The notes beneath the pieces were generated by a model that was not told the origin of the DNA, ran no database searches, and was given only the letters and a program-made list of their open reading frames with translations. Below, in pieces: positions 1 through 7,851 of a stretch of DNA of 64,000 nucleotides. Positions within the stretch are counted from its first letter, which is position 1. Every line of letters starts with the position of its first letter. A program made the translations under genes and the position numbers. Source of the DNA: Pusillimonas sp044464525 (GTDB taxonomy: Bacteria; Pseudomonadota; Gammaproteobacteria; Burkholderiales; Burkholderiaceae_B); contig NZ_JBIQLE010000003.1 in assembly GCF_044464525.1 (NCBI RefSeq), forward strand, positions 62,001 through 126,000, read 5' to 3'.

Positions 1-447
1 AACCAGCGAGCGCGCGTGCTCGACTCCCAGATTGGCCAACTGATCTGCAGCCTCATTGCCCACATCGCCCGCATGTCCGCGAACCCACTTCCATGTGACC
101 TCGTGCCGGCTGACAAGTTCGTCAAGCTCTTGCCAAAGGTCTGCATTTTTTACCGGCTTCTTGTCGGCGGTGCGCCAATTGCGGCGTTTCCAGTTGCTTA
201 TCCATTGCGTCATGCCTTTTTGCACATATTGGGAATCTGTGTGCACAACGACTTCGCAAGGCCGCTTCAAAGCCTTCAGTGCCTCGATCACGGCCAGGAG
301 CTCCATGCGGTTATTAGTGGTGTCAGGTTCGCCGCCGTACAGCTTTTTCTCGTGGCGGCCCTGGCGCAACAAGGCGCCCCAGCCGCCCCAGCCAGGGTTT
401 CCCTTGCAGGCGCCGTCGGTCCAGATTTCAACAGGATTACTACTCAT
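1..447 (-). CDS. rnhA: Ribonuclease HI (3' end cut by window edge)
   Basis: Cleaves the RNA strand of RNA-DNA hybrids in the cytoplasm. Translating the minus strand from the ATG at 447 gives 149 residues that run off the left edge; the family is about 155 residues, so only a few C-terminal residues are missing. The catalytic acidic set is visible: D11 (in WTDGACKGNPG), E49 (in NNRMELLAV), D71 (in HTDSQYV) and D135 (in NEAADQL), plus H125. The start overlaps the last 8 bases of the upstream methyltransferase gene, so the two are probably co-transcribed and translationally coupled. Confidence 0.95.
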   Translation of the reverse strand, partial: MSSNPVEIWTDGACKGNPGWGGWGALLRQGRHEKKLYGGEPDTTNNRMELLAVIEALKALKRPCEVVVHTDSQYVQKGMTQWISNWKRRNWRTADKKPVKNADLWQELDELVSRHEVTWKWVRGHAGDVGNEAADQLANLGVEHARSLV

Positions 448-1258
448 GATTGCATTGATTCAATATGTCGCGCGCCCTCATGGCGCCGGAATGGCGGCCG
501 GCAACGACCGCTGCGCGACGAACGCGCTGTTTCTTGTCTTTCCAGGCGGGCCCGATGAGGCGTACCCCCGCCACCCGTTTGACCGCCGACACCACGTAGA
601 CCGCGCCGCAGACGGGCCACCATCGATCCCCGGCAGACTCCATGAAAGACCAGCGGTCGAGCCATTTGGCGCTGACGCAGGGCGGCGCATAGCAACCGAA
701 ATGTCCACGATCTGCCTCGAAGGTAAGCAATTTGAACCAGTCTTTGAGACGACCCAACGATACCTGCATGTGCGCCGGAACCGGTACGATGGGATCCAGG
801 CCGGGCACACGCTCGTGCGCGCCCCAGAGGCTCCATGGATTGAACCCCGAAATTACCACCCGGCCCTCGGGCACCAATACCCGCTCGGCCTCGCGCAACA
901 CCTGGTGCGGACTATTGGAACACTCAAGCACATGGGGTAATATCAGTAGGTCGATGCTCTGGCTTTCCAAAGGCAGGTATTCGGGTTCGGCATATAACGC
1001 AACTTTAAGCTCGTGCTGCTGCGCTTCATCCCAGCACGAGTGCGTACGATCTTTGTTCGGAATCCGATTGGCTTGCAGTAAATCCCATTGGGGCTGGCCG
1101 ATTTGCATGGCATGGTAGCCAAACACGTTGGCAACCATGCCATCGATTTTTTTCTGTTCCCAGCTTTGCACGTATTGGCCGACCGGCGTAGCCAGCCATT
1201 GCGCTAGCTCGACAGCCAGGGGCTGGCCCGAAGAAACAGACACATGAGCTCCTTGCAT
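440..1258 (-). CDS. Class I SAM-dependent methyltransferase
   Basis: A 272-residue protein with the second half of a class I methyltransferase fold. The stretch around residues 100-140 (LPLESQSIDLLILPHVLE, then REAERVLVPEGRVVISGFNP) matches Methyltransf_11-type enzymes in the motif II/III region. The classical glycine-rich motif I is poorly conserved, so the methyl-acceptor substrate is unknown and catalytic activity is inferred. It sits immediately upstream of rnhA with an 8-bp overlap and is divergent from gloB only 16 bp away, an arrangement I recall from Bordetella-type genomes. The ATG at 1258 is the furthest-upstream sensible start. Confidence 0.8.
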   Translation of the reverse strand: MQGAHVSVSSGQPLAVELAQWLATPVGQYVQSWEQKKIDGMVANVFGYHAMQIGQPQWDLLQANRIPNKDRTHSCWDEAQQHELKVALYAEPEYLPLESQSIDLLILPHVLECSNSPHQVLREAERVLVPEGRVVISGFNPWSLWGAHERVPGLDPIVPVPAHMQVSLGRLKDWFKLLTFEADRGHFGCYAPPCVSAKWLDRWSFMESAGDRWWPVCGAVYVVSAVKRVAGVRLIGPAWKDKKQRVRRAAVVAGRHSGAMRARDILNQCNHE

Positions 1259-1274
1259 TTAGGTGGAAACAACG

Positions 1275-2069
1275 ATGGCACACAATACCAGCCTATTGAC
1301 ACCCGTACCGGCGTTTAGCGACAACTATATCTGGGTGCTTAGCCGTAATGGTCGCGCCGTGGTTGTCGACCCGGGCCAATCCGAGCCGGTCGAGGCGTTT
1401 CTAAAAGAATACCAGTTAAATCTGGACGCTATTCTACTTACACACCACCACCCTGATCACGTCGGCGGTGTTGTCGCTCTTAAGGAACTCACCGGCGCCC
1501 CCGTCTACGGTCCGTTAGGCGAAACCCTACCTGCCTGCGACGTACGGCTAAAGGAAGACGACGAGGTTTTCATAGAAAGCGTGGGTTTGCGGCTTTCGGT
1601 GCTTGATGTTCCCGGCCATACTGCCGGCCATATTGCCTATTTCGGCTACATGGACGAAGAAACCCCCCTGGTATTTTGCGGTGATACACTATTTGCCGCC
1701 GGATGCGGACGACTCTTCGAAGGCACACCGGGCCAAATGTGGAATTCGCTAAGCAAGCTCAAGGAACTGCCGCTGGAAACCCTGGTGTGCTGTGCTCACG
1801 AGTACACGCTGTCGAACCTTCGCTGGGCCCTGCAGGTCGAACCCGACAATCCGGCATTGCAACAACGTTGGAAAACGGCACAAAAGCTTCGCGAGCAAGG
1901 CTTGCCGACCGTGCCATCGACCATCGGCGACGAGCTGGAAACCAACCCATTCCTGCGTCCGTTGCAAGAAGAAGTCGCCGCAGCAGCCCGAGCCCACGCC
2001 AAGGCGCCGCTTGATTCGGCTGTTGCCGTTTTTGCCTGTCTACGCGAATGGAAAAACAATTTTCAATAA
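1275..2069 (+). CDS. gloB: Hydroxyacylglutathione hydrolase (glyoxalase II)
   Basis: Second enzyme of the glutathione methylglyoxal-detoxification pathway; hydrolyses S-lactoylglutathione to D-lactate and glutathione. The metallo-beta-lactamase metal-binding motif THHHPDH lies at residues 56-62, followed by GHTAGHI and FCGDTLFAAGCGR, and a C-terminal HAGH domain contains AHEYTLSNLRWA. Length is 264 residues, normal for the family. An in-frame GTG exists at 1263, but AGGTGGA at 1261-1267 is well placed as ribosome binding site for the ATG at 1275, which I chose. It is followed 6 bp later by the mltD-like gene. Confidence 0.95.
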   Translation: MAHNTSLLTPVPAFSDNYIWVLSRNGRAVVVDPGQSEPVEAFLKEYQLNLDAILLTHHHPDHVGGVVALKELTGAPVYGPLGETLPACDVRLKEDDEVFIESVGLRLSVLDVPGHTAGHIAYFGYMDEETPLVFCGDTLFAAGCGRLFEGTPGQMWNSLSKLKELPLETLVCCAHEYTLSNLRWALQVEPDNPALQQRWKTAQKLREQGLPTVPSTIGDELETNPFLRPLQEEVAAAARAHAKAPLDSAVAVFACLREWKNNFQ

Positions 2070-2075
2070 CAAACC

Positions 2076-3464
2076 ATGAACTGCCTGCGACTTCTCATCC
2101 TGCTCTTTGTAGCCGCCCTGGCCGGTTGCGCAAGCAATTCCAACCATACCCCTGTCAAAACCTCGTACCGTGCCGCCGACACCTCGCGCACCGTCGACCT
2201 GACCCACCCTCCGCGCGACATGTGGGACCGCATCCGCCGCGGCTTCGCCATTCCCAACCTGCAGTCCGACCTGGTCGACGAATGGACAGCCTATTACGCC
2301 TCTCATCCCCAGTCGGTCTATCGCATGAGCGAGCGTGCAAGCAAATATCTGTACTACATCATCGAGCAACTTGAAGACCGGGGTTTGCCGTCTGAACTGG
2401 CCCTGCTGCCTTTTGTCGAAAGCGCCTACAACCCCACCGCCTATTCGCGCGCCAAGGCATCGGGCCTGTGGCAGTTCATTCCCAGCACCGGGCTGCATTA
2501 CAACCTCAAGCAGGATACGTGGCGCGATTTGCGTCGCGACCCCATCGCCTCTACCAACGCCGCCCTCGAATATCTAACGTATTTGTACGATTTCCAAGGC
2601 GATTGGTACTTGGCGCTGGCCTCGTACAACTGGGGCGAAGGCGCGGTCAAGCGGGCCATCGAGCGCAATGCGGGTCAAGGGCTGCGCACCGATTACGTGG
2701 CGCTTGCCATGCCGGGTGAAACGCGAAATTACGTGCCCAAGCTGCAGGCAATCAAGAACATCATCGCCGACCCCGAAAAATACGGACTCACTCTGCCAAA
2801 AGTCCATAACGAGCCCTATTTCACCACGGTCATTGAACCGCCGTCGCTTGATCTGGCGACAGCAGCCCAGCTTGCCGAGATGCCGCTCGACGAATTCAAG
2901 GCCCTCAACGCCTCGTTCAATCGACCCATCTTCCTTGCCGAGCATAAGCCAACGCTGCTGCTGCCTACAGACCGCGTCGATATCTTCAACGCAAACCTCG
3001 AAGCCTATAAAGACAAGCTCGGCAGCTGGACAACCTATCAGGCCAGCAAGGGCGAATCTTATGCAGCAATTGCCAAGAAATTCGGCCTGCCGCTCGACGA
3101 ACTGCGCACGTTGAACGGGTTAAGCAAGAAAAGCACGCGCGCCGTGGCCCAAACACTGGTCGTACCCGAAAGCCCCCCCACCGGCGGTGGCATCCAGTTG
3201 GCCTCGCTTGAAGTTCCGGCCGGCACAAGCGCCCCGACCCGGCCTGGTACAACTGCGGCAAGCGGCAAGCGCGACGTGGTCGTCGTGCGCAGCGCCGGCG
3301 CCAACGTTCGCACACACACTGTCCGCAAGGGCGACACGCTGTTTGCGCTGGCCAAGCGCTACAACACTTCGGTGGATGCCTTGCGCAAGCTAAACAACCT
3401 GCCCAACAACAATCTGTCCCGAGGCAAGCGGCTTCGCATCCCGGGCACAAATGTTCACGGCTAG
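2076..3464 (+). CDS. mltD: Membrane-bound lytic murein transglycosylase D, LysM lipoprotein
   Basis: Cleaves the MurNAc-GlcNAc bond of peptidoglycan with 1,6-anhydro product formation, probably as an outer-membrane lipoprotein facing the periplasm. A lipobox LAGC with acylated Cys18 ends the signal peptide. The SLT catalytic domain begins near residue 85 and has catalytic Glu115 in FVESAYNP, followed by the SGLWQFIPSTG and ALASYNWGEGAV motifs. Two LysM modules follow, near residues 320-350 and 412-458 (HTVRKGDTLFALAKRYN). Length of 462 residues fits MltD. It lies 6 bp after gloB and 30 bp before fabI, so the three may share a transcript. Confidence 0.92.
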   Translation: MNCLRLLILLFVAALAGCASNSNHTPVKTSYRAADTSRTVDLTHPPRDMWDRIRRGFAIPNLQSDLVDEWTAYYASHPQSVYRMSERASKYLYYIIEQLEDRGLPSELALLPFVESAYNPTAYSRAKASGLWQFIPSTGLHYNLKQDTWRDLRRDPIASTNAALEYLTYLYDFQGDWYLALASYNWGEGAVKRAIERNAGQGLRTDYVALAMPGETRNYVPKLQAIKNIIADPEKYGLTLPKVHNEPYFTTVIEPPSLDLATAAQLAEMPLDEFKALNASFNRPIFLAEHKPTLLLPTDRVDIFNANLEAYKDKLGSWTTYQASKGESYAAIAKKFGLPLDELRTLNGLSKKSTRAVAQTLVVPESPPTGGGIQLASLEVPAGTSAPTRPGTTAASGKRDVVVVRSAGANVRTHTVRKGDTLFALAKRYNTSVDALRKLNNLPNNNLSRGKRLRIPGTNVHG

Positions 3465-3494
3465 CCTATATCCACATACAACAGGACCAACAAC

Positions 3495-4277
3495 ATGGGT
3501 TTTTTAAAAGGCAAGCGCATCCTGGTTACAGGCGTATTGTCCAATCGCTCCATCGCCTACGGCATCGCCCAGGCCTGCCGCCGCCAAGGAGCCGAGCTGG
3601 CGTTTACCTATGTTGGCGAACGCTTCAAAGAGCGTGTTGAAGGCTTTGCCACCCAATTGGACAGCAAGATCGTGCTTTCTTGCGACGTGGCTGAAGATGC
3701 ATCCATCGACGCCGCCATCGAACAACTTGGCAACCAATGGAGCGGCCTCGACGGCCTTGTGCACTCGATCGGCTTTGCGCCGCGCGAAGCCATCGCCGGT
3801 GATTTCCTTGAAGGCCTGTCGCGGGAAGGGTTCCGCGTCGCGCACGATATATCCGCCTATAGCTTCCCCGCCCTGGCCAAGGCCGCGCTGCCGCTGCTCA
3901 AGGATCGCAACAGCTCAGTGCTTACCCTAACCTACCTGGGCGCCGAAAAAGTCGTACCCAACTACAACACCATGGGCCTGGCCAAAGCCTCGCTCGAAGC
4001 CTCGGTGCGCTATCTGGCGGCTGCGCTTGGCCCGATGGGCATTCGGGCCAACGGCATTTCCGCCGGGCCGATCAAGACGCTTGCAGCCAGCGGCATCAAG
4101 GATTTCGGCTCCATCCTCAAATTCGTCGAATCGCATGCGCCGCTGCGCCGCAACGTCACCATCGAAGACGTCGGCAACGTCGCTGCCTTCTTGTTATCTG
4201 ATCTGGCCGCCGGTGTCACAGGTGAGATCACCCACGTGGATGCCGGCTTCTCCACTGTCATCCCGGGCATGGAGTAA
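3495..4277 (+). CDS. fabI: Enoyl-[acyl-carrier-protein] reductase, NADH-type
   Basis: Performs the last reduction of each fatty-acid elongation cycle, trans-2-enoyl-ACP to acyl-ACP. It is a 260-residue divergent SDR fold. The N-terminus GKRILVTGVLSNRSIAYGIA is the FabI version of the nucleotide-binding motif. The catalytic Y-x6-Y-x6-K set is present as Y147, Y157 and K164 (TYLGAEKVVPNYNTMGLAK). Length and motifs are typical of proteobacterial FabI, the target of triclosan-type inhibitors. Confidence 0.96.
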   Translation: MGFLKGKRILVTGVLSNRSIAYGIAQACRRQGAELAFTYVGERFKERVEGFATQLDSKIVLSCDVAEDASIDAAIEQLGNQWSGLDGLVHSIGFAPREAIAGDFLEGLSREGFRVAHDISAYSFPALAKAALPLLKDRNSSVLTLTYLGAEKVVPNYNTMGLAKASLEASVRYLAAALGPMGIRANGISAGPIKTLAASGIKDFGSILKFVESHAPLRRNVTIEDVGNVAAFLLSDLAAGVTGEITHVDAGFSTVIPGME

Positions 4278-4285
4278 TCGCTGCT

Positions 4286-4310
4286 GCGGCGCCTCTGTCT
4301 TGGGCGCCGC
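4286..4310 (+). terminator. GC hairpin after fabI, possible weak terminator
   Basis: GCGGCGCC at 4286-4293 is repeated inverted as GGCGCCGC at 4303-4310, an 8-bp perfect stem with a 9-base loop, starting 9 bases after the fabI stop. No T-run follows, so it may be a Rho-dependent or transcript-stabilising hairpin. It lies between convergent genes. Confidence 0.4.
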
Positions 4311-4409
4311 GATGAGTTGCAGCGGGTGAACATGAACGCGTGGCAGAAGATACGCCTGGCTGCAGGAATGCGCGGCTGCACGAGCGTGGGCCCGCCATAG
4401 CCGGCACAG

Positions 4410-5228
4410 CTAGGGAAACAGTTCGCCCGTCGTATCCGGGGCCCAGGGCCGATATTTGGTCATGACAGCGGCAAACAGCTGGGATTCCATCCATGTGCTT
4501 AGCCAGGCCTGAAGGCCTGGCCATGGCTGGGCGTCGAACCACTCTTTGTCGACATGCGCATACTGGCGCACAAACGGTGCAATGGCCATATCGGCCAGCG
4601 CGCGACGCGGGCCAAACAGCCAGGCGCTTTTTGCGAGCCTGGCTTCAAGCGAAGCCAGCCATGCTCCGCCGGCATCCCGCTGCGTAACCGCCCATGCCGA
4701 CAACGCAGCTTCGTCAACTATGGGTGCGACTTCCTTAGACGGATGGCGGGGTTCTTGGGCGTCATCGGGGGCGGCTTCCGTAGACGGATGGAACGATGCC
4801 TGGGTCTTATCAAGGGCGACCGGGGTCATACTTGATGTAACGCGCTGCTGGACGAACTCAGCCACGAACCGCCCCGGGTATTTGTAGCGGTCCAATTTGG
4901 GCTTGAAGCGCTCATCGCATTCTTGGATCAAGCAGAGCATTTCCGCAAGGCTGCCCTCTTCGGGCGCGAGCCACCCCTCTGGGTCGTGCATGCGCAAGGC
5001 CCACAGCATGATATCCAGGCTTTGCTCCACGACTACGCCATCGGGCAACACCAACACCGGCACCGTTGCCTTGGGCGATGCCTGCAGCAATGCCTGGGGC
5101 TTGTTTCGCAGAACCACCTCTCGCAATTCGCAGCGCCGGCCGCTTACCGCCAAGGCCAACCGCGCGCGCATCGCATAGGGACAACGGCGAAAGGAATAAA
5201 GTATGGGAAGTTCAGATGAAGTAGACAC
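4410..5228 (-). CDS. Glutathione S-transferase family protein
   Basis: A cytosolic GST-like protein of 272 residues. The N-terminal thioredoxin fold carries FRRCPYAMRARLAL with a Cys-Pro near residue 15, ATVPVL with the cis-Pro used to bind glutathione, and a C-terminal helical domain. This Cys-Pro-Tyr-Ala type suggests an omega-like or reductase GST rather than a conjugating enzyme, but the substrate is unknown. It is longer than the usual 200-230 residues because of a low-complexity insertion near residues 140-170 that contains an internal duplication (HPSTEAAP and HPSKEVAP). It is convergent with fabI and 6 bp downstream of the nitronate monooxygenase-type gene. Confidence 0.85.
   Translation of the reverse strand: MSTSSELPILYSFRRCPYAMRARLALAVSGRRCELREVVLRNKPQALLQASPKATVPVLVLPDGVVVEQSLDIMLWALRMHDPEGWLAPEEGSLAEMLCLIQECDERFKPKLDRYKYPGRFVAEFVQQRVTSSMTPVALDKTQASFHPSTEAAPDDAQEPRHPSKEVAPIVDEAALSAWAVTQRDAGGAWLASLEARLAKSAWLFGPRRALADMAIAPFVRQYAHVDKEWFDAQPWPGLQAWLSTWMESQLFAAVMTKYRPWAPDTTGELFP
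4730..4791. repeat. In-frame imperfect direct repeat inside the GST gene
   Basis: CTTCCTTAGACGGATGG at 4730-4746 recurs as CTTCCGTAGACGGATGG at 4775-4791 with one mismatch in 17. The spacing is 45 bases, exactly 15 codons, so the reading frame is kept. This explains the extra linker in the encoded protein. Confidence 0.75.
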
Positions 5229-5234
5229 GTACTT

Positions 5235-6197
5235 CTATACTAGCAGGCCCGAGGCGGATCGCAACCGCTGCTCGGCCTGGGCACTGATGCTCTCAATTAC
5301 TTCAGCCGCCGAAGGCACCGAGTCGATAAGGTCGACCGCCTCGCCCGCCCACACCATGGCCACGTCGTAGTCGGCGTCGGCTGCGGCCGCCCAGAACGCC
5401 GGGCCTTCGGTGGACACTTTGTCGGCCAGTTCACCCTCGCGGCCTTCCCATCGCTGCATGAAGGGGTTGCGCAACGCACGCCCGGTGTAACCCTCAGGCC
5501 AATCGTAGCCACGCACAATGTCGAAGACACGAGTGCGGCGCGTATCGTCGCCCCGGCCCTGCACCAGCTTTTGCTTGGCCTGCTCATGGCCGAGAGCTTC
5601 ACGGGTTGCGTAAAAACGTGTTCCCATCAGTACCCCCTGCGCGCCCATTACAAGCGCAGCGGCCACACCCCGGCCATCTGCGATGCCGCCGGCGGCCAGC
5701 ACGGGAATGCCGGATGCCACGTCGAGCACCGCCGGCAACAAGGCCATGGTGGCGCGCGCGCCGCCATGGCCGCCGCCCTCAGTACCTTGGGCCACGATCA
5801 CATCGGCCCCGGCCTGGCGGGCCAACTGGGCGCCCGCCACGTCCTGAACCTGGCAGATCAGCTTGCATCCGGCGTTCTTGATGGTGGCGGCGTACTTGCC
5901 CGGATCCCCGAACGACAGCATCATCACCGAAGGCCGCGCCTCGAGGACCAGTTCCAGCGCCGCTTCGGAAATATTCCATGTAATGAAGCCGGCCCCCCAG
6001 GGCCGCGTGGAAAGCTCCCTGACCAGCGCCAGTTCGGTCTTGAGCCAGTCAAGATCACCATAGCCGCCACCCAACATGCCGAGTCCACCCGCATTGGAAA
6101 CCGCCGCGGCCAGCCGCCCGCCCGCCACGCCCCCCATGGGGCCCAGCACAATGGGATGGCGCAGATCGAAAGATTGGGAAAACGGCGTTGTGATCAT
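5235..6197 (-). CDS. Nitronate monooxygenase / 2-nitropropane dioxygenase family flavoprotein
   Basis: FMN-dependent TIM-barrel protein of 320 residues. It contains PIVLGPMGGVAGGRLAAAVS at the N-terminus, IVAQGTEGGGHGG in the middle and PVLAAGGIADGRGVAAALVM followed by GAQGVLMGTRF, the FMN-phosphate-binding part of the nitronate monooxygenase family. Known members oxidise alkyl nitronates such as propionate-3-nitronate; others are enoyl reductases, so the substrate is not certain. It lies between the GST gene and trhO with short gaps (6 and 52 bp), all on the minus strand, compatible with one transcript. Confidence 0.88.
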   Translation of the reverse strand: MITTPFSQSFDLRHPIVLGPMGGVAGGRLAAAVSNAGGLGMLGGGYGDLDWLKTELALVRELSTRPWGAGFITWNISEAALELVLEARPSVMMLSFGDPGKYAATIKNAGCKLICQVQDVAGAQLARQAGADVIVAQGTEGGGHGGARATMALLPAVLDVASGIPVLAAGGIADGRGVAAALVMGAQGVLMGTRFYATREALGHEQAKQKLVQGRGDDTRRTRVFDIVRGYDWPEGYTGRALRNPFMQRWEGREGELADKVSTEGPAFWAAAADADYDVAMVWAGEAVDLIDSVPSAAEVIESISAQAEQRLRSASGLLV

Positions 6198-6249
6198 GAC
6201 GGCCTCCTGAATTAAGGTTGATCGGTTTGCGCGATGAATTCAACTGCGC

Positions 6250-7218
6250 TTAGTCGTCGGTTTCGCGCTCGAGTATCGGCTTGGCCGGCATCGCCGCCCC
6301 GATGTGCCGGGTCTTGCGTTTGCGTGCCAGCTCGACCTGTTTCTGTCTTTCACGGAAGCGTCGCATCTGTTCGGGCGTATGCGTGCCGTGACAATGAGGG
6401 CAACTGATGCCTTCTACATACTGAGGCGCGGCCTTGTCCTGCTCGGACAGCGGCAGGCGGCATGCGCGGCACAATTCGTACTGCCCCGGCGCCAGTCCGT
6501 GATCGACCGAAACACGCTCGTCAAAGACAAAGCATTCGCCGTCCCACCGGCTTTCATCCTGCGGTACGGTTTCAAGATATTTAAGAATGCCGCCTTCAAG
6601 ATGATAGACCTCGTCGTACCCCCGGGAACGCAAATAGGCTGTCGATTTTTCGCAGCGTATGCCACCGGTGCAAAACATGGCGACCCGAGGTTTCTTTTTC
6701 GGATCAAGCAGCCCGCCCTCGCTTGATTGCTGCTCTACCCATTCAGGGAATTCGGTAAAGCTGCGTGTCTGCGGATTGACGGCGCCTTCGAAGGAGCCGA
6801 TGGCAACCTCGTAATCGTTGCGCACGTCAATGACGACGACATCGGGGTCGGCGACCAGATCATTCCATTGCTCTGGCCGCACGTAGGCGCCGGCCATGGT
6901 CTGCGCGTGCACGTTCGGCACCCCCATGGTGACGATCTCGCGCTTGAGTTTGACTTTAAGCCGGTAGAACGGCTGGCTGTCGGCCCATGACTCTTTATGC
7001 TCAAGCAATGCCAGGCGGGGATCGTCACGCAGATATTGCAACACCGCCCGCACACCTGCCTCGGGCCCCGCAATGGTGCCATTGATGCCTTCTTCGGCCA
7101 ACAACAAGGTTCCGCACACGTCGTGTGCCCGGCAATAATCAAAAAGGGGGTCGCGCAAAGCGCGATAGTCGGCTAGCTGCACGAATCGGTACAGCGCCGC
7201 AACGAGAAACTGGGACAT
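6250..7218 (-). CDS. trhO: tRNA uridine(34) hydroxylase, rhodanese-like (UPF0176)
   Basis: TrhO (YceA) makes 5-hydroxyuridine at position 34 of some tRNAs. The protein has an N-terminal acylphosphatase-like domain starting MSQFLVAALYRFVQL, a rhodanese domain with the loop FCTGGIRCEKSTAYL carrying the conserved Cys, and a C-terminal Cys-rich tail (CRACRLPLSEQD, CPHCHG). An in-frame extension to 7356 exists, but the family starts at the ATG at 7218, giving 322 residues. The 163 bp to the divergent VOC gene hold the inverted repeat listed separately. Confidence 0.92.
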   Translation of the reverse strand: MSQFLVAALYRFVQLADYRALRDPLFDYCRAHDVCGTLLLAEEGINGTIAGPEAGVRAVLQYLRDDPRLALLEHKESWADSQPFYRLKVKLKREIVTMGVPNVHAQTMAGAYVRPEQWNDLVADPDVVVIDVRNDYEVAIGSFEGAVNPQTRSFTEFPEWVEQQSSEGGLLDPKKKPRVAMFCTGGIRCEKSTAYLRSRGYDEVYHLEGGILKYLETVPQDESRWDGECFVFDERVSVDHGLAPGQYELCRACRLPLSEQDKAAPQYVEGISCPHCHGTHTPEQMRRFRERQKQVELARKRKTRHIGAAMPAKPILERETDD

Positions 7219-7313
7219 GATGCTGAAGTTAGGGTCCGGGCGAAAAAGCCATTTTACCCCCTGCTCCGGCTGTATCCACCCAACGGTTTTGAGCCCCGAC
7301 GTTAATGGTGGTA

Positions 7314-7345
7314 AACTCTTATTTACCAATTGATAAATAAGAGTT
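7314..7345. promoter_or_regulatory. Perfect 12-bp inverted repeat, putative operator of the VOC / FAD monooxygenase pair
   Basis: AACTCTTATTTA at 7314-7325 and TAAATAAGAGTT at 7334-7345 are exact reverse complements separated by CCAATTGA. The centre TTTACCAATTGATAAA (7322-7337) is itself nearly palindromic, and an overlapping TGGTAAA (7309-7315) pairs with TTTACCA (7322-7328). It lies 36 bp before the VOC start and 95 bp before the divergent trhO start, the position of an operator rather than a terminator. A similar core occurs before the CoxG-like gene at 24892-24907. Confidence 0.65.
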
Positions 7346-7381
7346 GCGCGACACATTCATGCGTACCGCTGGAGACCTGCC

Positions 7382-7840
7382 ATGACAATCAAGCGCCTCG
7401 ACCATTATTCGGTCCGCACTCTGGATCTGGATGCATCCTTGCGGTTCTACACCGATATCATGGGCTTCAAAGCGGGGTTTCGCCCGCCATTCGATTTTCC
7501 CGGGCATTGGCTTTATAACGAAGAGCCCTACCCCACATCGAATGGCGTCGTCCACCTGATCGGCATCGACCCCGACAACCCGGAAGGGTTGCGCAAATAC
7601 CTGGGTGACCGAGACATCGACTCCATGAAAGGCGGCGGCGCCGTCGACCACATGGCATTCCTGGCAACCGATGTCTCCGACATGCGGGCACGGCTTGAAC
7701 AACACGGCCTGCCTTGGCGTGAACGAGATGTTCCTTCGCTAAGCCTTTTGCAACTGTTTTTGGAAGATCCCAGCGGCATTACCATCGAGCTCAACTACCC
7801 CGCCTCTGAAGGGCCGGCGCGTCAATCCGCTCAATCGTAA
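7382..7840 (+). CDS. VOC family protein (glyoxalase/dioxygenase superfamily)
   Basis: A 152-residue vicinal-oxygen-chelate protein made of two beta-alpha-beta3 modules. Candidate metal ligands are H8 (RLDHYSV), H58 (VVHLIG), H90 (VDHMAF) and E136 (ITIELNY), the usual spacing for a divalent-metal site. Members include ring-cleaving dioxygenases, glyoxalase I-like isomerases and resistance proteins; the sequence does not say which. It lies 11 bp upstream of an FAD monooxygenase gene on the same strand and behind a strong inverted repeat. A joint role in oxidising one compound is therefore likely. Confidence 0.85.
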   Translation: MTIKRLDHYSVRTLDLDASLRFYTDIMGFKAGFRPPFDFPGHWLYNEEPYPTSNGVVHLIGIDPDNPEGLRKYLGDRDIDSMKGGGAVDHMAFLATDVSDMRARLEQHGLPWRERDVPSLSLLQLFLEDPSGITIELNYPASEGPARQSAQS

Positions 7841-7851
7841 AAGGCCTTCGC

